DNA of 64,000 nucleotides from Thermus amyloliquefaciens (GTDB lineage: Bacteria; Deinococcota; Deinococci; Deinococcales; Thermaceae): NCBI RefSeq assembly GCF_000744885.1, contig NZ_JQMV01000003.1:1364001-1428000 (forward strand), in the 5' to 3' direction. The notes beneath the pieces are model-generated. The model was not told where the DNA came from and ran no database searches. It was given only the letters and a program-made list of their open reading frames with translations. Each line of letters starts with the position of its first letter. The stretch's first letter is position 1. Of the stretch, positions 50,174-60,018 are shown in pieces. The position numbers and the translations under genes were made by a program.

Positions 50174-53169
50174 CTACTCCTTCTTGCGCTTCTTCTCCTC
50201 CCGCATCAGCCGCCGCCGCTCGGCGCGGGAAAGGCCGGGCTGGGGCGGGGGGTGGCGGGGCGCTTCTTCTCCACGCCGAAGGGCCGGGCCTCCTCCTTGG
50301 GTGCCGGAACCGGCACGTAGGGGGCCTCCCGCACCGGGCGCATGGGCTCCGCCTCCACCCTAAGCCGGAAGAGGAACTTGGCCACCTCCCCCTTGATGAA
50401 GCCCACCATGTCGTTGAAAAGCCGGGTGGCCTCGATCTTGTACTCCTGGAAGGGGTCCTTCTGCCCGTAACCCCGGAGGAAGATGCCCTGGCGGAGGACG
50501 TCCAGGTTGTGCAGGTGCTCCTTCCAGGCGGAGTCCACCACGTTGAGGATCACGAAGCGCTCCACGGCCCGCATAAGGGGCGGGGAAAGCTCCTGCTCCC
50601 TGGCCTCGTAGGCCTCGAGGGCCGCCTCCACCAGGCGCTCCACCCCTTCCTCCGGCTTCAGGGTGCGAAGCTCCTCAAAGGGGAAGCCCGCAAGCTGGGG
50701 CACGGTGTCCAGCAGGGCGGCCTTGAGGGCCTCGAGGTCCCAATCCTCCGGATGCACCTGGGGGTTTAGGACGTTTTCCGCAATCCCCGCCACCGTCTCC
50801 TCCACCATGCCCAAGGCGGCCTCCTTCACTTCCTCGTCCTTGCCCAAGAGGATCAGGCGCCGCTGGGCGTAGATGACCTCCCGCTGGCGGGCCATCACGT
50901 CGTCAAACTGCAAAAGCTGTTTGCGGATGGCGAAGTTCCGGTCCTCCACCCGCTTCTGTGCCCTTTCGATGGAGCGGGTCACCATGGGATGCTCTATGGG
51001 CTCGGAGTCGTCAAAGCCCATGCGGTCCAGCATGGCGATGACCCGGTCCGAGGCGAACAGCCGCATGAGATCGTCGTCAAAGCTCACGTAAAAACGGCTT
51101 CCCCCCGGGTCCCCCTGGCGCCCCGCACGGCCCCTTAGCTGGTTGTCAATCCTCCGGGACTCGTGCCGCTCGGTGCCCAGGATGAAAAGCCCCCCCAAGG
51201 CCCGCACCCTCTCCTCGTCCGCCTTGCACTCCTCCCGGATCTGGCGGATCTTTTCCTGGAGCTCCTCCTTGATCCCCAGCTCCTGGGCCAAGGCCCGGGC
51301 CTCCTCCTCCTGGCCCGAGACCATCTTCTTGATGAAGAGCTCCACCTTCCACTCGTACCGGTCAAAGCCCTCCTTCTCCAGAAGGGCCGCCGCCAGGTAC
51401 TCGGGGTTTCCGCCCAGCTTGATGTCCGTGCCCCGGCCCGCCATGTTGGTGGCGATGGTGACCGTCTTGCTCCGGCCCGCCTGGGCGACGATCTCCGCCT
51501 CCTTGGCGTGGTGCTTGGCGTTCAGCACCTGGTGGGGGATGCCCTGGCGCAGGACGCCCAGGGTGTGCACCGCCCGCTTCAAGCCCTCCCAGGCGGCGCG
51601 CAGGTTCCCCTTCGGGGGGATGAGCCCCTCAAAGGCCGCCAGGTCCTCGTCCTTAAGCTGGGTGGGCTTCTCCAAAAGCTTCCTCAGGCGCTCCCACTCC
51701 TCCCCCTGCTGTTTCTGGCTGGCCTTCTTGAAAAGCTCCAGGCGCATCTCCAGCCGGGGAAGGTAGAGGCGGGGCTCCTTGAGCATCTGGGAAAGCCTCT
51801 CCGACTTTTCGATGCTGATGGTGCCCACCAGGACCGGCTGGCCCCTTTCGTACTTCTCGGCGATCTCCTCCACCACCGCGTAGAACTTGCCCTTCTCCGT
51901 GCGGTAGACCACGTCGGGAAAGTCCTGCCGGATCATGGGGCGGTTGGTGGGCACCACCACCACGTCCATGCCGTAGATCTCCTGGAACTCCTTCTCCTCG
52001 GTCTTGGCGGTGCCGGTCATGCCGGCCCGCTTCTCGTAGAGGCGGAAGAAGTTCTGGTAGGTGATGGTGGCCAGGGTCTGGTTTTCCCGCTCAATCCTGA
52101 CCCCCTCCTTGGCCTCGATGGCCTGGTGGAGCCCCTCCCCGTAGCGGCGGCCTGGCATGAGGCGGCCCGTGAACTCGTCCACGATGATGACCTGGCCGTC
52201 TTGGACGATGTAGTCCCGGTCCCGGTGGTAGAGCTCCTTGGCCCGGATGGCCTGGATGAGCATGTGGGCCAGCTCCATGTTCTCCGGGCTGAAAAGCCCC
52301 TCCACCCCCAGGAGCTTTTCCGCCTTGGCGATCCCCTGAAGGGTGAGGTGCACGGAGCGGTTCTTCTCCTCGATGGTGTAGTCCCCCGTGGGCTCCTTGC
52401 GCACCCCGGGCTCGGCGGGCAGGCCCCGCTCCAGCTTCTTGGCGATCTCCGCCATCTTGTAGTAGAGGTCCGTGGCCTTTTCCGCCGGGCCGGAGATGAT
52501 GAGGGGGGTGCGGGCCTCGTCGATGAGGATGGAGTCCACCTCGTCGATGATGGCGTAGTGCAAGGGGGTGTCGTGGCGGAGCACCAACTGGTCCGGGCTG
52601 ATGGCCATGTTGTCCCGGAGGTAGTCAAAGCCCAGCTCGGAGTTGGTCACATAGGTGACGTCCGCCAGGTAGGCCTTGCGGCGCTCCTCCGGGGTGGAGC
52701 TGTGCTGGATCACCCCCACGCTGAGGCCCAGGCCCCGGTACACGGGCCCCATCCACTCCGCATCGCGGCGGGCCAGGTAATCGTTCACCGTGACCACATG
52801 GATGCCCCTACCCCTCAGGGCGTTCAGGGCCACGGCCAGGGTGGCCACCAGGGTCTTCCCCTCCCCGGTCTTCATCTCGGCGATCTTGCCCTCGTGGAGC
52901 ACCGCCCCGCCGATGAGCTGCACGTCAAAGTGGCGCATGCCCAGGTAGCGCTTGGCGGATTCCCGGGTGAGGGCGAAGGCCATGGGGAGAAGCTCCTCGA
53001 GGCTTGCGCCCCTCGCGTGCTTCTCCCTAAGCTCCGCGTAGGCGGCGGCCAGGTCAGGGATCTTCTCCACCTCCGACTCCAGCCGGTTGGTGGGCTCCAC
53101 CACTTGCTTGTAGTAGCGGGCGATCTCCCGCTCGTTGTTGTCAAAAAGCTTCCGTATGAGGCCCAGCAT
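50174..53169 (-). CDS. secA: Preprotein translocase ATPase SecA, C-terminal frameshift
   Basis: The main frame runs to TGA 50206 (987 aa). It has Walker A MKTGEGKT (99-106), [19 protein letters not shown], the [16 protein letters not shown] helicase motif and the scaffold domain. After the C run complementary to 50242-50260, a shift of one base would replace the present end by [20 protein letters not shown] and stop at 50174, a basic tail of the kind expected in Thermus SecA (about 998 aa). So a base seems missing in that run. A TACAAT -10 (53180-53185) lies 10 bases before the ATG. Confidence 0.93.
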
Positions 53170-53207
53170 CCTAAGGCCGATTGTACCCCTTCAGGATGAG
53201 AAAGCCT

Positions 53208-54197
53208 TCAGGCCTCCTCAGGGGAAGCCTCCAAGGGCCAGTAGGCGGTGGCCCCCAGGGACAAGGGGCTGGGAGGGAAACCCCCTTGGAGGCGCCGCCA
53301 GGCGGCCAGGGCCACCATGGCCCCGTTGTCCTGGGAAAGCCCCTTGGGAGGGAAGTGGACCCTGAGCCCCGCCTCTTGGAAGCGCGCCTGCAAGGCCCGG
53401 TTGGCCGCCACCCCCCCCGCCACCAGGAGCACCCGGTGGCCCGTGTCCCGGGCGGCCCGGAGGACCACCTGGGCCAGATGTTCCACCGCCGCCTCCTGGA
53501 ACCCCTTGGCCAGGGCCGAGGCCTCATGCCCCGCCTCCACCAGCTGCACCGCCTTGGTCTTAAGGCCGGAGAAGCTGAAGTCGTAGCCCTTCTGCTCCCG
53601 CAGGGGCACGGGGAAGGGCACCTCCCCCCTGGCCTCCTGGGCCAGGCGTTCGATCTCGGGCCCCCCGGGAAAGCCCAGGCCCAGAAGCCGCGCCACCTTG
53701 TCAAAGGCCTCCCCCGCGGCATCGTCCCGGGTGGCCCCCAGGAGGCGGTAACGGCCCAAGGCCTGCACCTCAAAGAGGTGGGTGTGCCCCCCCGAGGCCA
53801 CCAGGGCCAGGAAAGGAGGGGCTAGGCCCTCGGGCCAGGCGGCCACGATGTGGGCCTCGAGGTGGTGGATGGCGTAGAAGGGCCTCTCCAAGGCCCAGGC
53901 CATCCCCTTGGCCAGGGTGTACCCCACCAGCAAGGCCCCGATGAGCCCAGGGCCCCGGGTGGCGGCGATGAGGGAGAGGTCCTTGGGCCCGATCCCCGCC
54001 TGGGCCAAGGCCTCCCTCACCAGGAGGGGAAGGACCTTGAGGTGTTCGCGGCTGGCCAGCTCGGGCACCACCCCGCCGTAGGCCTGGTGCAGGGCCACCT
54101 GGCTGGCCACCAGGTTGACCACCACCTCCCCATCCCGCACCAGGCCCACCCCGGTGTCGTCGCAGGAGGTATCGATGCCCAAAACCCACACGCCCAT
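53208..54197 (-). CDS. tsaD: tRNA N6-adenosine threonylcarbamoyltransferase TsaD
   Basis: 329 aa of the Kae1/TsaD ASKHA family. VLGIDTSCDDTGVGLV at the start, metal histidines in AIHHLEAHIVA (near 110), GGHTHLFEVQ and VAGGVAANRALQARF are diagnostic. It adds the threonylcarbamoyl group to A37 of ANN-decoding tRNAs with TsaB and TsaE, which are not here. It lies just upstream of secA on the same strand as secA but is read after it. Confidence 0.95.
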   Translation of the reverse strand: MGVWVLGIDTSCDDTGVGLVRDGEVVVNLVASQVALHQAYGGVVPELASREHLKVLPLLVREALAQAGIGPKDLSLIAATRGPGLIGALLVGYTLAKGMAWALERPFYAIHHLEAHIVAAWPEGLAPPFLALVASGGHTHLFEVQALGRYRLLGATRDDAAGEAFDKVARLLGLGFPGGPEIERLAQEARGEVPFPVPLREQKGYDFSFSGLKTKAVQLVEAGHEASALAKGFQEAAVEHLAQVVLRAARDTGHRVLLVAGGVAANRALQARFQEAGLRVHFPPKGLSQDNGAMVALAAWRRLQGGFPPSPLSLGATAYWPLEASPEEA

Positions 54198-54426
54198 GCC
54201 GCCCTCGGTTCCAGCGCCAAACCCCGTAAGGGGCCAAGAGGGCCTGGGGAAGGCCCCTTCCCCTCCTCCAAGCGCCTTCCGCTTCCGAAAGCCCCCGGAG
54301 CTTGGCCTCCCCTTCCGCTACTCTAACAGACCCCCCAAGGAGGGGCTAAGCGCCCCGTCCAGAAGATAGCCTTCTGGGTCCCTATCCCGCGGCAACCCCC
54401 AGGCATGAGCCCTTAGGCTAAGGGCA

Positions 54427-55758
54427 ATGCTGTGGCTTCTCCTTCCGGTCCTCCTCCTGGTCTACCTCCTCTACCGGGCCCAAAGGCCCAGGGTGCGCCC
54501 CTGGGCCGGGGTGTGGCTTTGGCAGAGGGGCAGGCGGAGGCGGTTTAGGCCCCGGTTGGACCTAAGGCTTCTTCTCCTTCTCCTGGCGGCCGCCTTGATG
54601 GTCCTGGCCCTCGAGGACCCCCCCTTAGGCCCCTCCCCCATGGTCTTCGTGGTGGACGCCTCCGCCAGCATGGCCGCCCGGGAGGGGGCCAAGACCCGGC
54701 TGGACCTGGCCAAGGAAAGGCTCCTTCCCCTTCTGGAAAGAACCCCGGAGGCCGTCTTGGTGCGGGCTGGGGAAAGGCCCCAAGCCCATGGCCCCGCCCC
54801 TGGGATCGCCCTAAGGGGAAGGCTTCTGGAGCTGGAGGCCAAGGACCGCCAGGCCCGGCTGGAGGAGGCCGTCGCCCTAGGGCGACGGCTCCTCAAGGCC
54901 CCGGTGGTGGTGGTCAGCGACGCCCCCCCGCCCCCCGGGGTGGAGGGGTACCTGGGGGTGGGCACCCCAAGGGAGAACCTGGGCCTCGTGGCCGTGGCCC
55001 ACGGCTTCTTAGCCCTAGGCAACAGCGCGAGCCGCACCCTCACCGCAAGGGTGGCCCTAGGGGGCAAGGTGGAGGAGGTGCCCGTCCCACCCCGGGGCTT
55101 TGCCCGCCTGGAAAACCTCCCCCCCACCTTCACCGCCCGCCTCCTGGATGGGGGCGCCCTGGACCTGGACGACGAGGCGGGCTTCGGCCTCCGCCGCCTG
55201 GGGGTGGACTACCCTCCCCTCCCTGCCCTAAAGAGGCTCTTCCGCCTGCTGGGGGCGGTGCTGGGGGACGAGGTCCGGGTGCGGATAGGGGTGCCGGAAG
55301 GCGCCCCGGAGCGCCCCAGCCTGTACCTGGCCCCTTCCGGGGGAAGCCCCACCCCCATCCTCCTCACCACCCCCCACCCCCTCCTGGAAGGGGTGGCCCT
55401 CCTGGGGGAGCGCCTGCCCCCACCTCCCCCACCCCCCGCTCCCTGGCGGCCCCTGGCGGAAGGGGAGGGCGGGGTGGGCCTCATCTACCTGACGGAAGGG
55501 GGCCTTTACCTGCCCCCCTTGGCCGCCATCCAGGACCGCCCCTTCTTCCCCTTGCTGGTCTACAACTTCCTAAAGTCCCACCGGGAGGTGCGAAGCGGAC
55601 TCCTCTCCCCCGGGGAAACCCTCCTCCCCACCCCGGGGCCCAGCTTCCTCCCCAAGGGGCAAGGAGGGGGAGGCCGCTTCCTGGCCCTCCTGGCCGCCTT
55701 GGTGCTCCTCCTGGAAGCCCTCCTTTTCCGCCCCAGGCCGAAGGCCCAGGGGGCATAA
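54427..55758 (+). CDS. BatA-type N-terminal helix and VWA-like membrane protein
   Basis: 443 aa. Two N-terminal helices (1-15 and about 48-62) flank a basic segment as in BatA N-terminal domains. A VWA-like region follows with DASAS (MIDAS type) near 77, and a C-terminal helix (about 415-435). The middle is Pro- and Gly-rich and degenerate. TAGGCT seven bases before the ATG suggests a leaderless mRNA. It is separate from the moxR operon but may be a related client. Confidence 0.75.
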   Translation: MLWLLLPVLLLVYLLYRAQRPRVRPWAGVWLWQRGRRRRFRPRLDLRLLLLLLAAALMVLALEDPPLGPSPMVFVVDASASMAAREGAKTRLDLAKERLLPLLERTPEAVLVRAGERPQAHGPAPGIALRGRLLELEAKDRQARLEEAVALGRRLLKAPVVVVSDAPPPPGVEGYLGVGTPRENLGLVAVAHGFLALGNSASRTLTARVALGGKVEEVPVPPRGFARLENLPPTFTARLLDGGALDLDDEAGFGLRRLGVDYPPLPALKRLFRLLGAVLGDEVRVRIGVPEGAPERPSLYLAPSGGSPTPILLTTPHPLLEGVALLGERLPPPPPPPAPWRPLAEGEGGVGLIYLTEGGLYLPPLAAIQDRPFFPLLVYNFLKSHREVRSGLLSPGETLLPTPGPSFLPKGQGGGGRFLALLAALVLLLEALLFRPRPKAQGA

Positions 55759-55765
55759 TGGGCCC

Positions 55766-56191
55766 ATGCGCTTCCGTCCCTTTACCGAACTGGACCTGGA
55801 CCTCCTCAACCGGGTGGCGGGAAACCGGCCCTTAAGCCTGGGGGCCGTGCGCTTTTTTGCCCGCACCGGCCACTCCTTTTTGGCCGAGGAAGGGGAGGAA
55901 CCCAAGGGCTTCGCCCTGGCCCAGGCGGTGTGGCAGGGGGAGGCCACCACGGTCCTGGTCAGCCGGGTGGAGGGCAAGGACCAGGCCACCTTGGAGGGCC
56001 TCCTGGCCGCGGTGGTAAAAAGCGCCTACGACGCCGGGGTCTACGAGGTGGCCCTGCACCTGGACCCCGGGCGGGAGGAACTGGCCCAGGCCCTAAAGGC
56101 CCAGGGCTTCGCCATCGGTCCCCTGGTCCTGGCGGTGCGGGTCCTGGGAAGCCGCGGGCAACGGGGCGAAACCCGGGGCGTCCTAGAATAA
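55766..56191 (+). CDS. DUF1999 GNAT-fold protein
   Basis: 141 aa. FRPFTELDLDLLNRVAGNRP, FFARTGHSFLAEE and LKAQGFAIGPLVLAVR match a small family restricted to Deinococcus-Thermus with an acetyltransferase-like fold. Enzymatic activity is unknown. CATAAT six bases before the ATG gives a leaderless start. It follows the BatA-like gene by seven bases. Confidence 0.8.
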   Translation: MRFRPFTELDLDLLNRVAGNRPLSLGAVRFFARTGHSFLAEEGEEPKGFALAQAVWQGEATTVLVSRVEGKDQATLEGLLAAVVKSAYDAGVYEVALHLDPGREELAQALKAQGFAIGPLVLAVRVLGSRGQRGETRGVLE

Positions 56192-56196
56192 GGGCC

Positions 56197-56406
56197 ATGA
56201 ACCGGGTTCTCATTGGCATCCGAGGGGAGCCCACCCCGGAGGGGATGGAGCGGATCCTTACCGCCCTCAAGGGCCTTCCCGGCACCTCCCAGGTGCAGGC
56301 CACCGGCCCCGCCCAAATCCTGGTGGAGTACGACCCCCAGGTCCTGACGGTGATGGACCTCCTGCGCACCATCCGGGAGGAGGGGTTTTTGGCGGGCATG
56401 CTCTAA
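56197..56406 (+). CDS. HMA-fold mini-protein without the CxxC metal motif
   Basis: 69 aa. Beta-alpha-beta pattern with VLIGIRGEPTPEGMERILTA, LPGTSQVQATGPAQILVEYD and TIREEGFLAGML resembles a heavy-metal-associated domain, but the metal-binding CxxC is missing from the first loop (GEPTPEG). A metal chaperone role is therefore unlikely. TAGAAT seven bases before the ATG makes it leaderless. Function unknown. Confidence 0.7.
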   Translation: MNRVLIGIRGEPTPEGMERILTALKGLPGTSQVQATGPAQILVEYDPQVLTVMDLLRTIREEGFLAGML

Positions 56407-56409
56407 ATG

Positions 56410-56437
56410 CCCCACCGAAGCCCTGGCTTCGGTGGGG
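56410..56437 (+). terminator. Hairpin after the HMA-fold gene
   Basis: Thirteen-pair stem CCCCACCGAAGCC/GGCTTCGGTGGGG with loop CT, three bases after the stop; no T tract. Confidence 0.65.
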
Positions 56438-56475
56438 ACCCCTGGGGCAGGGTAGACTGGTAGCCGAGGTGCCCC

Positions 56476-57633
56476 ATGCTGGACTTCTACGCCATTGAAG
56501 ACCTCCTCACCCCGGAGGAAAGGGAGATCCAAAAGGCCGCCCGGCGCTTCCTGGAGAAGGAGGCCCTGCCCTATATAGGCCAGTGGTGGGAGGAAGGGGT
56601 CTTCCCCACCCACCTCATACCCAGGTTCGCGGAGCTGGGCTTCCTAGGCCCCACCCTGCCCCCGGAGTACGGGGGGGCAGGGGTGAGCAGCGCCGCCTAC
56701 GGCCTCATCGCCTACGAGCTGGAACGGGTGGACTCGGGGCTCAGGAGCTTCGTGAGCGTGCAGAGCTCCTTGGTGATGTACCCCATCTACGCCTTTGGCA
56801 GCGAGGAACAAAAGCGGGAGTTCCTGCCCAAGCTGGCCCGGGGGGAGATGGTGGGTTGCTTCGGCCTCACCGAGCCCGACGGGGGCTCGGACCCCTACGG
56901 CAACATGAAGACCCGGGCGCGCCGGGAGGGGGACACCTGGGTGCTAAACGGCACCAAGATGTGGATCACCAACGGCAACCTGGCCCAGATCGCCCTCATC
57001 TGGGCCAAGGACGAGGAGGGCCGGGTCTTGGGCTTCATCGTCCCCACGGATACCAAAGGCTTCCAGGCCCGGGAGGTGAAGCACAAGATGAGCCTGCGCG
57101 CCTCGGTGACCAGCGAGCTGGTCCTGGAGGAGGTGCGCGTACCCGAGGCCTTGCGCCTCCCCAAGGCGGAGGGGCTCAAGGCCCCCCTCTCCTGCCTCAC
57201 CCAGGCCCGCTTCGGCATCGCCTGGGGCGTCCTGGGGGCCCTGGAGGCCGTGTACACCGAGGCGGTGGACTTCGCCAAGAGCCGAAGCACCTTCGGCGAG
57301 CCCATCGCCCAAAAGCAACTGGTGCAGGCCAAGCTGGCGGAGATGCTTGCCGACCACACCGAGGGGCTTCTTCTCGCCTGGCGGCTTGCCCGGCTCAAGG
57401 ACGAGGGGAAGCTCAAGCCCGCCCAGGTCTCCCTGGCCAAAAGGCAGAACGTGATGAAGGCCCTCAAGGCCGCCCGCCTGGCCCGGGAGATCCTGGGGGG
57501 AAGCGGCATCACCCTGGAGTACCACGCCATCCGCCACATGCTGAACCTGGAAACCGTCTACACCTATGAGGGGACCCACGACATCCACACCCTGGTCCTG
57601 GGCAGGGAGGCCACGGGGCTGAACGCCTTTTAG
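56476..57633 (+). CDS. Acyl-CoA dehydrogenase, glutaryl-CoA dehydrogenase-like
   Basis: 385 aa. FAD-binding GCFGLTEPDGGSDPYGNMKT and WITNGNLAQIALIWAK, and the catalytic glutamate in VYTYEGTHDIHTL near residue 368, typical of the glutaryl-CoA dehydrogenase subgroup. It oxidises an acyl-CoA and passes electrons to ETF. No ETF gene or pathway partner is adjacent. TAGACT lies about 18 bases before the ATG with GAGGTG as SD. Confidence 0.88.
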   Translation: MLDFYAIEDLLTPEEREIQKAARRFLEKEALPYIGQWWEEGVFPTHLIPRFAELGFLGPTLPPEYGGAGVSSAAYGLIAYELERVDSGLRSFVSVQSSLVMYPIYAFGSEEQKREFLPKLARGEMVGCFGLTEPDGGSDPYGNMKTRARREGDTWVLNGTKMWITNGNLAQIALIWAKDEEGRVLGFIVPTDTKGFQAREVKHKMSLRASVTSELVLEEVRVPEALRLPKAEGLKAPLSCLTQARFGIAWGVLGALEAVYTEAVDFAKSRSTFGEPIAQKQLVQAKLAEMLADHTEGLLLAWRLARLKDEGKLKPAQVSLAKRQNVMKALKAARLAREILGGSGITLEYHAIRHMLNLETVYTYEGTHDIHTLVLGREATGLNAF

Positions 57634-57648
57634 CGGAAGGCGGACGCC

Positions 57649-58572
57649 ATGGTCATCGCCTTCACCGGCGACCCCTTCCTGGCCAAGGAGGCGCTCCTCC
57701 AGGAGGCTTCCCTTCGGGGCCTGACCCGCTTGGCCGGCCAGGGGCGGGGCCTGTACCTTGACCCCACCCCCGAGGCCCTGGCCGAGGCCCTACGCCCCGG
57801 GCTTTTCGGGCAGGCGGGGGCCCTTTTGGACCTGCGGGAGGTGAGCGAGGGGGAGTGGAAGGCGCTCAAGCCCCTTCTGGAAAACGTCCCCGAAGAGGTG
57901 GCCGTGCTCATCCTGGACCCCAAGCCCACCACCGCCCGGGCCGCCTTCTACCGCACCCGGGAGCGGCGGGACTTCCCTACCCCCAAGGGCAAGGACCTCA
58001 TCCGCCACCTGGAGAACCGGGCCAAGCGCCTGGGGTTTCGGCTAACCGCCGGCATCGCCCAGTACCTGGCCTCCCTGGAAGGGGACCTCGAGGCCCTGGA
58101 AAGGGAGCTGGAGAAGCTCTCCCTTTTGGACCCCCCCCTCACCCTGGAGAAGGTGGAGCGGGTGGTGGCCCTAAAGCCCCCGGTAAGCGGCTTTGACCTG
58201 GTGCGGGCGGTGCTGGAGGGAAACGCCAAGGAGGCCTTCCGCCGCCTGAAGCGGCTAAGGGAGGAAGGGGAAGAGCCCCTAAGGCTCCTGGGGGCCTTCG
58301 CCTGGCAGTTTTCCCTCCTGGCCAAGGCCTGGATGCTCCTGGAGGAAAACCCCAGGCCCACGGAAGCGGACCTCCTCCGCCTCGAGGCCCACCCCTACGC
58401 CGCCAAAAGGGCCCTGGAGCTGGCTCGCGGCCTCCCCAAGGCAACCCTCCTGGCCGGCCTGGACGCCCTGGTCCAGGCGGAGCGCCGGGCCAAGGAGGGC
58501 AAGGACCCCTGGCTGGCCCTGGAGGGGGCGGTCTACGCCCTCCTCCGCCTCGCCCCGGCAAGGCCCGCCTGA
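57649..58572 (+). CDS. holA: DNA polymerase III delta subunit HolA
   Basis: 307 aa. N-terminal AAA-like domain with FTGDPFLAKEALLQEASLR, PDFPTPKGKDL-type middle (here RRDFPTPKGKDLIRHLENRA) and a helical C-terminal domain with GEEPLRLLGAFAWQFSLLAK. It opens the beta clamp in the clamp loader. The start is 15 bases after the acyl-CoA dehydrogenase stop with SD GGAAGG, so they may be cotranscribed. Confidence 0.88.
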   Translation: MVIAFTGDPFLAKEALLQEASLRGLTRLAGQGRGLYLDPTPEALAEALRPGLFGQAGALLDLREVSEGEWKALKPLLENVPEEVAVLILDPKPTTARAAFYRTRERRDFPTPKGKDLIRHLENRAKRLGFRLTAGIAQYLASLEGDLEALERELEKLSLLDPPLTLEKVERVVALKPPVSGFDLVRAVLEGNAKEAFRRLKRLREEGEEPLRLLGAFAWQFSLLAKAWMLLEENPRPTEADLLRLEAHPYAAKRALELARGLPKATLLAGLDALVQAERRAKEGKDPWLALEGAVYALLRLAPARPA

Positions 58573-58587
58573 AGCCCGCCCCTGGGA

Positions 58588-58617
58588 TTGACCTGCCGGT
58601 CAGTGCCGGGGTAGCCT
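58588..58617 (+). promoter_or_regulatory. tldD promoter with overlapping palindrome
   Basis: -35 TTGACC (58588-58593) and -10 TAGCCT (58612-58617) are 18 bases apart, and the -10 ends six bases before the ATG. The -35 is part of the palindrome TGACC-TGCC-GGTCA (58589-58602), a likely repressor site. Its half-sites resemble boxes A-C but the spacer is four rather than two bases. Confidence 0.55.
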
Positions 58618-58623
58618 CTAGCC

Positions 58624-60018
58624 ATGCTAAACCCAGACCTGGTGGCCCTGGTCCTGCGGCAGGCCCTAAAGGGCGGGGCCGACTTCGCCGAGATCTATGC
58701 GGAGCGCTCCCGAAGGCGGCGCATGACCGTGCGCTCGGGGAAGCTGGAGGAGGCCATCTCCGGCCTGGACTACGGGGCGGGGATCAGGCTTTTCTTCGGC
58801 CTCGAGGTGGTCTACGCCTACACCAACCAGCTCACCCAAGAAGGCCTCCTGGAGGCCCTGGAAACCCTCCTCAGGGCCAAGGGGGCCCTGGGACGGGTGG
58901 ACGAACGGGGCGCCGGGGGCCTGGACTTCCGCAAAACCGCCCCCCAAGGCCTCCACACCCCCAAGGTGCCCTTCTCGGAAAAGGACAAGCGCTTCCGCCT
59001 GGAGCGCCTCCTGGAAGCCGAGGCCGGGGCCCGGATCGCCCCCGAGGTCCAAAGGGTGGAGGCCAGCCTCCAGGAATGGGAACAGGAGGTCCTGATCGCC
59101 AACAGCGAGGGCACTTGGGCGGAGGAGAAGCGGGTCCGCACCCGGCTCCACGTGCTGGCCGTGGCCCAGGACGGCACCGAGGTGCAGACCGGCTACGCCG
59201 CCCCGGGCAAGAGCGTGGGCCTGGAGCTTTTTGAGCTCTACCCGCCCCAGGAGGTGGGGGCCAAGGCCGCCCGCCAGGCCCTCACCAACCTCCGCGCCAA
59301 GCCCGCCCCTGCCGGGACCATGCCCGTGGTGGTGGGGAACGCCTTCGGCGGGGTCCTCTTCCACGAGGCCCTGGGCCACCTCCTGGAGACCACCAGCGTG
59401 GCCAAAAAGGCCAGCGTCCTCGCGGACCGGCTGGGGGAGGAGGTGGCCAGCCCCGCGGTCACCTATGTGGACGACGGCACCCTGCCCCACGCCTGGGGCT
59501 CCACGGAGGTGGACGACGAGGGCCGCCCCACGGAGCGCACGGTGCTCATTGAAAAGGGCATCCTCAAAAGCTACATGGTGGACCGGCTGGGCCACCTCCT
59601 CACCGGCTACCCCATGACCGGGTCAGGGCGCAGGCAGGACTACACCTTCGCCCCCACCTCCAGGATGCGCAACACCTTCATCGCCCCGGGGGACAAGGAG
59701 GTGGAGGAGCTCATCGCGGGGGTGGAGTTCGGCCTTTACGCCAAGGAGATGGGGGGTGGACAGGTGAAGCCGGGCTCGGGCGAGTACAACTTCGCGGTGC
59801 AGGAGGGGTACATCATCCGCAAGGGGCGCATAGAGGAGCCGGTGCGGGGGGCCATGCTGGTGGGCAAAGGGCCGGAGACCATCCGGAAGGTGGTGGCGGT
59901 GGCCAAGGATTGGGAAAACGCCCCCGGGATGTGCGGAAGCCTCTCGGGGATGGTGCCCGTGGAGGTGGGCCAGCCCCACGTGCTGGTCTCGGAGATCGTG
60001 GTGGGAGGTAGGGCATGA
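58624..60018 (+). CDS. tldD: Metalloprotease TldD
   Basis: 464 aa. The zinc motif HEALGH is at 247-252 in GGVLFHEALGHLLE, with a further conserved TGSGRRQDYTFAPTSRMRNT segment. TldD and TldE form a heterodimer that degrades unfolded or modified peptides. It overlaps tldE by four bases. Confidence 0.94.
   Translation: MLNPDLVALVLRQALKGGADFAEIYAERSRRRRMTVRSGKLEEAISGLDYGAGIRLFFGLEVVYAYTNQLTQEGLLEALETLLRAKGALGRVDERGAGGLDFRKTAPQGLHTPKVPFSEKDKRFRLERLLEAEAGARIAPEVQRVEASLQEWEQEVLIANSEGTWAEEKRVRTRLHVLAVAQDGTEVQTGYAAPGKSVGLELFELYPPQEVGAKAARQALTNLRAKPAPAGTMPVVVGNAFGGVLFHEALGHLLETTSVAKKASVLADRLGEEVASPAVTYVDDGTLPHAWGSTEVDDEGRPTERTVLIEKGILKSYMVDRLGHLLTGYPMTGSGRRQDYTFAPTSRMRNTFIAPGDKEVEELIAGVEFGLYAKEMGGGQVKPGSGEYNFAVQEGYIIRKGRIEEPVRGAMLVGKGPETIRKVVAVAKDWENAPGMCGSLSGMVPVEVGQPHVLVSEIVVGGRA

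Noticed and set aside
56197-56406. Copper chaperone (CopZ-like) assignment for the 69-aa HMA-fold protein
   Set aside because: The metal-binding CxxC motif is absent; only the fold pattern remains.
58589-58602. TGACC/GGTCA palindrome before tldD as a fourth denitrification box
   Set aside because: The spacer is four rather than two bases, it overlaps the -35 rather than lying near -42, and tldD has no link to nitrogen oxides.
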